Part shown: positions 32,676 to 43,384 of the stretch, piece after piece
Numbering within the stretch: the first letter of the stretch is position 1
Layout of the letters: every line of letters begins with the position of its first letter
NCBI GenBank assembly: GCA_928212115.1
Contig: CAKMRJ010004445.1
Location: 3,189,226 to 3,253,225, forward strand
Length of the DNA stretch: 64,000 nucleotides
DNA from: Lactuca virosa
Taxonomy: Eukaryota; Streptophyta; Magnoliopsida; Asterales; Asteraceae
Direction: 5' to 3'
Notes under the pieces: model-generated
What the model was told of the DNA's origin: nothing
Seen by the model: the letters and a program-made list of their open reading frames with translations, nothing else
The model's database searches: none
Position numbers and translations under genes: made by a program

Positions 32676-34931
32676 TGTGACAACCATCAAATTTCGGTCA
32701 AGTCAAAGTCAAACAAAGTCAACTAGTCAAACCGGTCAACTCCATTAACCCTTGTATGATAGGGTTTACGTTATGTAATCACTGTACAATTTGCTATTTT
32801 AATGAGAAAACATCATTTGGAAAGTTCATGTGTTTGATTTTCCTTAGCCTTAACAGTGCTAAACAATGAACCAAAGCGATAAAACACTATTGCACAATCA
32901 TCGGGATTGTGTAGGACACTAAATCATGGCTTAACGGGGTCTATGGACCTTGCGTTGCGAAGCCGGACACTCAAAAAGATCACAAACGAAACCTCTCGCA
33001 ATCTCATTCAAACCCTACTCAAGATTACTTGACGCTAATAGGATCGAAACTCATACACTACGATATAAATTGACGTTAATAGCAACATAGTATAGTACAA
33101 CGTTATAACTATAATCAAATTAAATTATGATACCATATTAAAATCAAATCAAAGTATAATGCTCTAATTAAATTTAAAAGAATCAAACTTGAATGCTATA
33201 ATTAAACTTCAAATCAAAGTAGATTGTTATAATCAAATAATAACTCATCTTTTATAAAACTCCATTTTTATAAACTTTACATTAAATTTTATAAAACTCT
33301 ATTTTTATAAACTTTACATTAAATTTTATAAAACTCTTATATTAATTATGTAAAAGATGCTTGTGTTAGTGGGAAATTATGAAGACCACCAAAAGCAAAA
33401 AGATTATTCCCATGGTCTCCCACTCACACCTCCCATCCACTTTCCTTTCCTTTTTCTCCCAACATTTATTCTCTTCACCACTTAAACCTTTCTATTCTTT
33501 CTCTCACTCTCAATCTCGAAATTTCCTCCAAGAATACTCATATTCCATCCAAGAACAATCTATTATACTCAAATCTTCATCCCTCTTGAAGCATTCATCA
33601 AGGTATGTTGTTAAAAGTTTCATATTCATACAAGAAACAAATTAAATCCACCAAAATATCTAAAACTCATTTTATGCACAAACCTGATTTTTCTCAGAAT
33701 CCCATCGATAAAATAAGAAGTTCTGGAAATTTTCAGAAAATAATTTATTTTTATTGAATTACTATAATTATTGCAATAAAGTAGGGCAATAATTCACATA
33801 AAATACTTTTTGCATTCAATAAATTCTGAGAAAATTCTGGGATGACCTGTATACTGATTAAACATGATATATGAAGTTTCATGCATTTATATTACTTTTT
33901 ACTATTATTTATGATTTTATTGATTAATTAATAATGAAATATATAAAAAATACTTCCCATAGTCACAAATATCTGAAACTTATACACTGAGCTCTACATC
34001 ATGTTATAAAACTATGGTTAATTTTACAGATTTTTTGAGAATCATTTACTATTTTTCCCGAATTTTGTGTTGTTTAATCATTAAAATATTAAATAAATAC
34101 TAAAACAGTTCAGAAAAATATACAAATTTTACAGTAATTCATATTGTATGAAATAATGATTTCCTAATAATTTCATAATTTTCAATACTGTTTACTATTT
34201 AAAACTATTTTCCTAAGTATTTAAGCATGTAAAAATGCATTTTAATGATTATTTCATATAAATAATTGTTAAAATCTGTAAATAATAATTGGGCAAGTTA
34301 TTATTTTAATAAGAAATTATTAAAATCTGGCCTAAATTGAAAATATAAATTAATTATGCAAAGTAAGTAATTCAATTTAAAATTCATTTAACAAATAAAT
34401 ACCTTAATATTATAATCAAAATGAATTATTGTTAATTCATCTAATATAAGAATATGTGTCTAATTATTTGTATTAATACTCCATTCTCGTTTAGCAGTTC
34501 CTAAACCAAAACTATTAATTATATTAGGTTCTACGCCATTTTGACCCGAATCGTCTATCGTACGACACACGCATTTCGTTTTGGGACTAATGTGAGTAAT
34601 CTACCCCATATTTATAATTTTCAATACTTTTGGGGTGTATCATGTGGTTCTAATATGTTCCAACTTCATTTTATTGTTTTATCACAATTGAGACATTGTT
34701 GGGACATTTATACGTGAGTCATTAATTGTATAACTATTGTTTGTTTACGCTACATGTACTTGTAGTGCATTATCATTTTTAGTCTAATCTCCATGACTAT
34801 GCCCGTATTCTTGAGGTACGTTATGGACAATAATAGCGCTATTGGGTTGACCACCCCGCCTTGGGACGCTAAGGTGATTGATCGCACGTGGTTGAGTGTG
34901 TATGATGATTAGATGCTCCATCCTATATATA

Positions 34932-34976
<45 letters not shown>

Positions 34977-35412
34977 GTATATATAGGGTGAGGACTTATT
35001 GTTGTTGTTATCATTTGTTAATCAATTTTTGATTTATAAACCGTTATCTCAAATACAATTGTTTGCCGACTTCAAAAGAAAACAAATTTCCAATTATAAA
35101 GGTTTCAACTTCACAATTTTCTCTACTAAAATTAGATTACTCACCAACTCTCGTAGTTGACCTGTTTTTACCCATGATGCAGATTTGAAGAATGAAGTTG
35201 ATGAAAAATAGGTTGTGCCTTAGAAATCCACAAGACTATTTAAATTTGATGTAATAAATGTTGTTCATATTTGGATTTGTATTTGTATGTTGTGGATCTT
35301 GTTTGCATACTTAGTACTTAATTGAATCTAATCATATTATAACATAGTTGTCATGAGACTTTGAACAATATATCACGCCTCGATCGATTCCGACAAGGAT
35401 CGGGGTGTGACA
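32676..35412 (+). repeat. 5' LTR of the LARD
   Basis: 2737 bp. The first 70 bp hold six GTCAA words (32697-32742). A TA microsatellite is at 34936-34972. The small frame at 33379-33645 recurs in the 3' LTR with frame changes and ends near a splice-donor-like AAGGTATGTT, so I take it as leader, not a gene. Differences from 39784-42507 are few: scattered substitutions, short indels and a longer TA run. Confidence 0.95.
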
Positions 35413-35415
35413 GAT

Positions 35416-35428
35416 TGGTATCAGAGCC
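35416..35428 (+). other. Primer-binding site of the LARD
   Basis: TGGTATCAGAGCC three bases after the 5' LTR, initiator tRNA-Met type. It fixes plus orientation. Confidence 0.93.
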
Positions 35429-36650
35429 CTTGACTATAGGGAATTAGGTTAATTGCCTTGACCTAGTCTATAGCCTCTAGGGTCCTCTCGTATGCTAGTT
35501 TATAAAATGCACACACAACTGCATGCAATTCGCACTTAGAAAATCCTAGGAATACCTTTGTGTGTTAATTGCTCCCTTATGTGCATACGTATTACTCCTG
35601 ACACTTATATGTGTGCATACACTTGTGAATATTCTCCACTTTCTCTGAAAATCACACACATACTCAAGTTGTTTAACAAAATGTATATACATATATGTAT
35701 TCCTTAGAGCTCATAGGAAATTCAAAGTCATCCACTCTAGTTGGGTAGGATCATAGTAATGGACGCGTAGTAACTGGAAGGGGGAGGTGCCGGTAGCCCG
35801 AAAGTCCTGACTAGGTAAGCATTCGTATACATCCCAATCAACCGAGGGACCAGTTTGCTTATCTGGGGACCAAAGGCGAGAGTTCCCAAACCTATAGGCC
35901 AAAGCGCGTCATTCACATTACTTTTGAGCCATCAAAATACCCGACCTTATCAAACGTATCCGAAAGGATACACTCCAAAATGGCCAACTCATTGGACTAT
36001 TAAGTTCCCTAATGGGCCTAGAAGTGGGAAAGAAATGTGAAAACTTAGTTTTGTGGGGGCCCACGCAAGTGCTACATGTTTCACATTTAGTAACCATGGA
36101 AAGCCCAAAAGGTGCCCAACACTCCTAACCATGGCCCAACAAGTGTTTTACAATTATTTTACCCAACAATGTCTAAAAAAAAACTTTATTTCCCTAATCA
36201 ATTTACAAATAACTCACAAGTCCATATGCGTGTTTCTCATAGTTGACATGTTCCTTGTTTGGTTGTGGACTTAGGGTAGACTCATTAGGATCAACAGTCT
36301 AATAAAATTTTAATTACACATAACTGGGGGCATGTCGAGTGAATCTTAGGAGTGGATCAGACATGGAACAAATCACAAGATTATAATCAAGTTATTCCTA
36401 CTAAATTCATAAGTCTATTTATATAGACCTCTGGTATAGAGTCGTCAGCGTAGTCGTGTCGGCAATCTAGAATATAGCTAAATACATAATACAAACTATA
36501 ATACCCAAATTATACAAAATTTTCTGCATAAAAATCAATAGACAAACACAATGAAACTAAAAAGGGTATCAATCTATCAAGAGAAAAACACATACAATGT
36601 AGATTAAAATCCACTAATTATAACAAAATGGCTAAAAGAAAAGGTAAGGA
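35429..36650 (+). other. LARD leader/interior left of the captured gene
   Basis: No coding domain. It contains the 18-nt word TTCCTTGTTTGGTTGTGG at 36251-36268, which recurs at 39331-39348 in this element and at 56638-56655 in the Gypsy B leader. Short frames are shadows. Confidence 0.6.
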
Positions 36651-37713
36651 CTAAGGATTGTTAAGTCCTCTCTTCTTATAAATAGCTTTGAAGCAAGCTT
36701 GCCTAAGCTTCTTTGTTCTTTCTGTCAATTCCATACCTGGCAATTTCTCCATCATCTTCTTGTGCCCTGCTAACGTCTCTACCTCCTCCTTTAATCCCAA
36801 CTCCTAGTTTTTTTAGGTAGATGCAATATATTTTTCGTGTGAGTTCATAAAATTTACAATGAGTTAAGTTTATGTAAATATAAATCAGAAATCGTAGTAA
36901 AACAATTGATTCGATGTGGCATATGCCTAGGGCCTATGTTTATGTTATAAAGAAACTAATAATTAAAATTTTAGAAAATACCAAAACTACTTTGGTTACC
37001 AAGTGCATGCATACATGCATGAGTAATGTATAGAAGGTTATTATCGTAGTTTACCTTGGCATTTTGAATGAGGGATTGAAGGCTCTTAAGTTTTCTATGA
37101 GGCCATCTGTTTATGTTTAGCTCTCTGCATCTTTTCTTCAACAATGTTAACCCTATCCCTAGTTCCTTTGCTGCCATGATTATCGGCATCTCAAAGTACT
37201 TCGCTATCTCTTCAAACTCCAATGGTCTCAATCTATTTGCCACCTTCCGGCCACCGTGATCAGTGGTGGCAGCACTAGAACTACCTGTAGCCTCACCACC
37301 GGATTTACAGTCTTCACTGAAACTAACCAATGGTAAATTACCATCCTCCCAACAATCCCATAAGCTTATGTCTTTAAGGGGATCCAAATCGTGAAACTCA
37401 TTTCTAGAAATGATGTTTTGATCTTTGTTAAGTACTGTGGAAACGTTCTGATCGAGCACTTCATGCAATTTTTCCGACAACTCGTAATCATGATGGTCGA
37501 GCATATCACCACTGCAAAAATCCAAAAAAAAAAAAAAACTCAAGATAATCAAATCCAAACCATGTTTTGATCAATATAGACAAAATCACTTTTCTGTGCG
37601 AAAGATGGGGTAATGAGTGACGTTTATATATACCTGAAAAGATCTTGATGATCAAAGTACTAAAACCAATCGAGGTCATCTATGGGGTTTTGATGATCTG
37701 CAGGTGGATCCAT
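36651..37713 (-). pseudogene. RKD-like (RWP-RK) gene copy, captured, with one premature stop
   Basis: Three exons on the minus strand: 37713-37634, 37511-37055, 36803-36651, with GT-AG introns of 122 and 251 nt and phases that join correctly (690 nt, 230 codons including stop). Codon 18 is TAG (after DLDWF), so the full product is broken unless a later start such as the Met in exon 2 (SGDML) is used. The RWP-RK domain in exon 2 is whole: LEFEEIAKYFEMPI, AAKELGI, LKKRCRELNI, RWPHRKLKSLQSLI. Exon 3 gives the RKD C-terminal tail with ELTERTKKLRQACFKA. RKD proteins are nuclear DNA-binding regulators of egg-cell and embryo programmes. The gene is antisense to the LARD that carries it. Confidence 0.9.
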
Positions 37714-37753
37714 TTGTGAGGGAGAAGTTAAAAGTTGCGGTAAGAATGTGATG

Positions 37754-37764
37754 ATTTATATAAG
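37754..37764 (-). promoter_or_regulatory. Candidate TATA box of the RKD-like gene
   Basis: TTATATAAATC on the minus strand, about 40-50 nt upstream of the ATG at 37713. If used, the leader would be very short, so this is tentative. Confidence 0.4.
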
Positions 37765-37981
37765 TGAAGTGGGAGAAGTAATTAATAACAAATAAAGAGG
37801 AAATGAATATATATGGTCTTTGAACTGTAACCTTCTTCTTCAATTCACACACATATACGTATATGTTGCCGCAAATTATGACTTATGTGCCTCATGCATT
37901 TAATACATCACATGCCTACCGCATATTCTTGACTTTGAAGCTACGTACCAGTTTCAAATTTCCCCAGTAGCACACTTTTCA

Positions 37982-38080
37982 TTAGAAAGTACTCCAAGTC
38001 TTCACACATGAACCAGTTAGAAAGTACTCCAAGTCTTCACACACGAACCAATTAGAAAGTACTCCAAGTCTTCACACATG
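37982..38080. repeat. 35-bp tandem repeat, three copies, upstream of the RKD-like gene
   Basis: Copies at 37982-38016, 38017-38051 and 38052-38080 (last partial) start TTAGAAAGTACTCCAAGTCT. They lie about 270-370 bp upstream of the start codon, within the presumed captured promoter. Confidence 0.92.
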
Positions 38081-38311
38081 CAAATTATGACTTGTGTGTC
38101 GCTATAGGTAACTAATAAAATTTTATTTTTTAACCCCTTAAATATCAGTACAAGCTTCTAACCTCGACGTTTAAATTCAAAATTTCTTTTTATTACTAAA
38201 ACTAGCATCGATTCAAGTATATAAACCATGAATCTTGAGAACACGGCAAAACCCAAATAAGTCTTATCATCTATGTAAAAAAAAACTCAGGGTTTTTACT
38301 AGTAAATCTAT

Positions 38312-39243
38312 CAGTGGCGGAGCTTGAACAATTAACTTGGGGGGGGGGGGAATATTATAAACTGAAATTAAAATTAAAAAAACAGATTGTTTTCTACAAA
38401 TAAACACCAAAAACACCTAGAAAAAGAATTACAACTCAGCCCGACAGCCTTTAATGTCTTTAAAAACAGATTATGAATGATATATTAGTAAGCAGACAAC
38501 AATTTCTCTTTCAATGTTTTCATCTTTCCCATGATTATATCTAGAAAAATCAAAATGAAGGAACAATTGATCCAATCAAAACAAAATCAAATTCAAAATT
38601 AGAACAATAACCAATAACTCATTTAACAATAACCAAATCAATCTTTGTTGTCACTTTTCAGTTTTGTTTGAAGCTGACAAGCTGTTAAGCATAACCAAAT
38701 CAATAACCAAATCTATAAGTTCATAACTTATAAATCAAATTGGCAAATCGCCAAATCGCAAATGACAGCCAAATTAAAAGGAAACTCAGTAAGACAGTAG
38801 TAACGCATAAATAGGCAACAAATTGACAGAAAACAGCAGCAGCAGTGCAATACGCCAACACCAACAATCAACAATCTTACAATCAGAAAAGAAAGAACAT
38901 CTGAACAGGATTTGGGTCTCGGGATTACATACCTGATTTCTGTGAAGTGAGAATGGGGACTTGGGCACTTGGCGATGGCGATTGGCGAGAGTGAGACCAG
39001 GCGACTGACTTGGCGAGACAGCGACAAACGAACAGCAGGCGAGATAGGCAGCGAATTGGGAAAATGGGGATGAATCGATTTTGATTTCTTGATACCGCTT
39101 GGTCGCTTGGAGAATTGGGAGTATTGGACCATTCTGATTAGGAATCGGGAGGGGCCAAAGCCCAAGTTTGAAGATAGCAGGCTTATAACTATTTTATTTT
39201 GAACTACAATTCCTACTTCTAGCCCAATAATACTACGCCCCTG
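38312..39243. mobile_element. Non-autonomous hAT-type element nested in the LARD
   Basis: The ends are CAGTGGCGGAGC on the left and, in reverse complement, CAGGGGCGTAG on the right, typical hAT-type TIRs. The 8-bp flanks AAATCTAT (38304-38311) and GAATCTAT (39244-39251) are a target duplication with one mismatch. The interior (932 bp) encodes no transposase; the long minus-strand frame 38728-39285 runs across the right TIR and is not a gene. A G12 run lies just inside the left end. Confidence 0.8.
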
Positions 39244-39770
39244 GAATCTATGAGGGCTAGTGTAAACATTATGGTCATATATCATTAAGATTCTATGGAC
39301 TTAGAATGTGTGATTCCGCCTCATTCCCTGTTCCTTGTTTGGTTGTGGGCTTAAGGCGGGGTCACCCATCCAAAATGCCCTTGCAATCTTAATGATATAC
39401 GACTAGTTTACGTCAATCGACTATAAAAGAACTTGTAGGACTTATAATGCAAATTTCGTCAAAATTTGTTGAAACATTCGTAATGATGGAACTCGCTAAC
39501 TACGTTATAAAATATTCATAGTGGTAATACCAAGGATAAAACAGGGAGTATAAAAGCACACATAGAATACTCTATCATCCCAAAACAATAAACTCCTTTT
39601 AAATTGACTCAGTTCAAGTTACAATAAGAAATTTCCAAGGTCATCATGTGACATCAGGAGGGTTGTTCCTCACCATAATCAATTTCTTGTACTACGAAAA
39701 GTTTTCCACATCTTTTTCCAAACTCTTGAAGTCCCAATCAAAATGCAAATTTCGGGACGAAATTCCCTCT
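39244..39770 (+). other. LARD interior right of the hAT element
   Basis: Non-coding. It holds the second TTCCTTGTTTGGTTGTGG (39331-39348), which sits between inverted copies of a TATATCATTAAGATT-like word (39275-39289 and about 39385-39399). Confidence 0.6.
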
Positions 39771-39783
39771 AACGGGGGGATGA
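39771..39783 (+). other. Polypurine tract of the LARD
   Basis: AACGGGGGGATGA immediately before the 3' LTR start. Confidence 0.85.
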
Positions 39784-42507
39784 TGTGACAACCATCAAAT
39801 TTCGGTCAAGTCAAAGTCAAACAAAGTCAACTAGTCAAACCGGTCAACTCCATTAACCCTTGTATGATAGGGTTTACGTTATGTAATCACTGTACAATTC
39901 GCTATTTTAATGAGAAAACATCATTTGGAAAGTTCATGTGTTTGATTTTCCTTAGCCTTAACAGTGCTAAACAATAACCAAAGCGATAAAACACTATTGC
40001 ACAATCATCGGGATTGTGTAGGACACTAAATCATGGCTTAACGGGGTCTATGGACCTTGCGTTGCGAAGCCGGACACTCAAAAAGATCACAAACGAAACC
40101 TCTCGCAATCTCATTCAAACCCTACTCAAGATTACTTGACGCTAATAGGATCGAAACTCATACACTACGATATAAATTGACGTTAATAGCAACATAGTAT
40201 AGTACAACGTTATAACTATAATCAAATTAAATTATGATACCATATTAAAATCAAATCAAAGTATAATGCTCTAATTAAATTTAAAAGAATCAAACTTGAA
40301 TGCTATAATTAAACTTCAAATCAAAGTAGATTGTTATAATCAAATAATAACTCATCTTTTATAAAACTCCATTTTTATAAACTTTACATTAAATTTATAA
40401 AACTCTATTTTTATAAACTTTACATTAAATTTTATAAAACTCTTATATTAATTATGTAAAAGATGCTTGTGTTAGTGGGAAATTATGAAGACCACCAAAA
40501 GCAAAAAGATTATTCCCATGGTCTCCCACTCACACCTCCCATCCACTTTCCTTTCCTTTTTCTCCCAACACATTATTCTCTTCACCACTTAAACCTTTTC
40601 TATTCTTTCTCTCACTCTCAATCTCGAAATTTCCTCCAAGAATACTCATATTCCATCCAAGAACAATCTATTATACTCAAATCTTCATCCCTCTTGAAGC
40701 ATTCATCAAGGTATGTTGTTAAAAGTTTCATATTCATACAAGAAACAAATTAAATCCACCAAAATATCTAAAACTCATTTTATGCATAAACCTGATTTTT
40801 CTCAGAATCCCATCAATAAAATAAGAAGTTCTGGAAATTTTCAGAAAATAATTTATTTTTATTGAATTACTATAATTATTGCAATAAAGTAGGGCAATAA
40901 TTCACATAAAATACTTTTTGCATTCAATAAATTCTGAGAAAATTCTGGGATGACATGTATACTGATTAAACATGATATATGAAGTTTCATGCATTTATAT
41001 TACTTTTTACTATTATTTATGATTTTATTGATTAATTAATAATGAAATATATAAAAAATACTTCCCATAGTCACAAATATCTGAAACTTATACACTGAGC
41101 TCTACATCATGTTATAAAACTATGGTTAATTTTACAGATTTTTTGAGAATCATTTACTATTTTTCCCGAATTTTGTGTTGTTTAATCATTAAAATATTAA
41201 ATAAATACTAAAACAGTTCAGAAAAATATACAAATTTTACAGTAATTCATATTGTATGAAATAATGATTTCCTAATAATTTCATAATTTTTCAATACTGT
41301 TTACTATTTAAAACTATTTTCCTAAGTATTTAAGCATGTAAAAATGCATTTTAATGATTATTTCATATAAATAATTGTTAAAATCTGTAAATAACTATAA
41401 TTGGGCAAGTTATTATTTTAATAAGAAATTATTAAAATCTGGCCTAAATTGAAAATATAAATTAATTATGCAAAGTAAGTAATTCAATTTAAAATTCATT
41501 TAACAAATAAATACCTTAATATTATAATCAAAATGAATTATTGTTAATTCATCTAATATAAGAATATGTGTCTAATTATTTGTATTAATACTCCATTCTC
41601 GTTTAGCAGTTCCTAAACCAAAACTATTAATTATATTAGGTTCTACGCCATTTTGACCCGAATCGTCTATCGTACGACACACGCATTTCGTTTTGGGACT
41701 AATGTGAGTAATCTACCCCATATTTTATAATTTTCAATACTTTTGGGGTGTATCATGTGGTTCTAATATGTTCCAACTTCATTTTATTGTTTTATCACAA
41801 TTGAGACATTGTTGGGACATTTATACGTGAGTCATTAATTGTATAACTATTGTTTGTTTACGCTACATGTACTTGTAGTGCATTATCATTTTTAGTCTAA
41901 TCTCCATGACTATGCCCGTATTCTTGAGGTACGTTATGGACAATAATAGCGCTATTGGGTTGACCACCCCGCCTTGGGACGCTAAGGTGATTGATTGCAC
42001 GTGGTTGAGTGTGTATGATGATTAGATGCTCCATCCTATATATACTTATATATATATATATATATACATATGTATATATAGGGTGAGGACTTATTGTTGT
42101 TGTTATCATTTGTTAATCAATTGTTGATTTATAAACCGTTATCTCAAATACAATTGTTTGCCGACTTCAAAAGAAAACAAATTTCCAATTATAAAGGTTT
42201 CAACTTCACAATTTTCTCTACTAAAATTAGATTACTCACCAACTCTCGTAGTTGACCTGTTTTTACCCATGATGCAGATTTGAAGAATGAAGTTGATGAA
42301 AAATAGGTTGTGCCTTAGAAATCCACAAGACTATTTAAATTTGATGTAATAAATGTTGTTCATATTTGGATTTGTATTTGTATGTTGTGGATCTTGTTTG
42401 CATACTTAGTACTTAATTGAATCTAATCATATTATAACATAGTTGTCATGAGACTTTGAACAATATATCACGCCTCGATCGATTCCGACAAGGATCGGGG
42501 TGTGACA
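39784..42507 (+). repeat. 3' LTR of the LARD
   Basis: 2724 bp, TGTGACAACC...GGGGTGTGACA, nearly identical to 32676-35412 apart from scattered changes and a shorter TA run. Confidence 0.95.
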
Positions 42508-43309
42508 AACACGTCCAGTCTGTGGCTCGCCGAGTCGTATGAACAACTCGTCGAGTCTGAAGAACAACTCGCCGAGTTGAAGAACAACTCGTCGAGTCCC
42601 AAGCATGCTATTACTATACAGTCGATTTTAATCTATTTCAGTGCTTCCAAATCATAGATCTGAGCTTCTAGGACTGGTTTTACACATAAAGTTTCCAACT
42701 TTACGTGCATGCACAAGGGTATGAGGCTAAAATACCCAAAATCATCAAATACTAGGCTCTTAGGGTTTGGAACAAGGCCAAGATTTCATAAAGGTGGCTA
42801 TAATGAGCTCCTGGAGTTCAATAACGTCCAGATCTAAGGTTTCCATCCAAAGGAAAGTCCATATCTCAAGTTTTGAGTCATATAAGGCTCCAAAGAAGAC
42901 ATAACAAGCATAAAAGAGGGTTTAATGGAGGAATACACAAGGTAATAACTTTATTACCTGAATGAGAAACAGATGGAAGCTAACTCTTGGATCTCCTTTC
43001 TCTTCTATGGACCTTCTTTCCTTCCTTCCCTTCCAAAGCTTCCAAACTAGCACAAACATACTCAAGTTCAACAATGGGGGCTAGGGTTTATAGGGGAAAT
43101 GCTCTAAAGGTGCTGGAGGCTGGGGTGGGAGGCTATAATGACGTTTAAATAGGGAACAAACCCTTGAAATTAGGGCTTCATCCAGACATGCAGACTCGCC
43201 GAGTCCCAACATATGGACTCGCCGAGTAGCCAACTTAAATCGCGAGCTCATCCCGCTTCTACTCGACGAGTCGGGCTACAGACTCGTCGAGTACCCCTTA
43301 AGAAATGGA
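42508..43309 (-). repeat. 5' LTR of Gypsy A, outer part, truncated
   Basis: Resumes with AACACGTCCAGTCTGTGG exactly as in the uninterrupted 3' LTR (near 18324) and follows it to 43309. The last about 55 bp (to GGGGCGTTACA) are missing and replaced by the inverted-repeat junction at 43308-43384. Confidence 0.92.
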
Positions 43310-43384
43310 TCTATTTGTACATCCATTGGACCTTGCAGCCGCTTCGTGCTTTCCTTCTCACCTTCATCGATGTACAAATAGATC
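43308..43384. repeat. 16-bp perfect inverted repeat at the broken Gypsy A edge
   Basis: GATCTATTTGTACATC at 43308-43323 and its reverse complement at 43369-43384, with 45 bp between. It begins exactly where the LTR match stops, so it belongs to the rearrangement or to a small inserted element. Confidence 0.85.

Larger units (their letters stand above)
32676..42507 (+). mobile_element. LARD: LTR element without gag/pol carrying an RKD-like gene
   Basis: It is 9832 bp, flanked by the duplication AACAC (32671-32675 and 42508-42512), inside the Gypsy A 5' LTR, which resumes on the far side. LTRs are 32676-35412 and 39784-42507, both TGTGACAACC...GGGGTGTGACA. The PBS is at 35416-35428 and the PPT at 39771-39783 on the plus strand. 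The 4.37-kb interior has no gag, protease, RT or integrase; it must be moved by proteins of an autonomous relative. The end before the PPT (TTTCGGGACGAAATTCCC) is Gypsy-like. The interior carries an antisense RWP-RK gene and a nested hAT-type element. Confidence 0.93.
17126..43309 (-). mobile_element. Gypsy element A, decayed and carrying two nested elements
   Basis: Minus-strand Ty3/gypsy element of chromodomain type. Order on its own strand: 5' LTR (43309 down to 31601, interrupted), PBS 31585-31597, leader, gag (30620 to 29882, then 21921 to 21640 past a Copia insertion), RT relic (21360-21090), decayed middle, integrase C-terminus with chromodomain (19700-19186), PPT 19183-19169, 3' LTR 19168-17126. 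Protease, most of RT, RNase H and the integrase core are missing or unreadable, so it is dead. The flank left of 17126 is ATTCT; the right flank is rearranged, so no duplication can be read. Confidence 0.85.

Noticed and set aside
33379..33645. An 88-residue frame in the LARD 5' LTR, seen again at 40463-40753
   Set aside because: It lies wholly in the duplicated LTR, its start differs between copies because of a frame change, composition is Ser/Phe-rich low complexity, and it runs past a splice-donor-like site. LTR leader is the simpler reading.
38728..39285. A 185-residue minus-strand frame
   Set aside because: It crosses the right TIR of the hAT-type element into LARD sequence and shows no recognisable domain.
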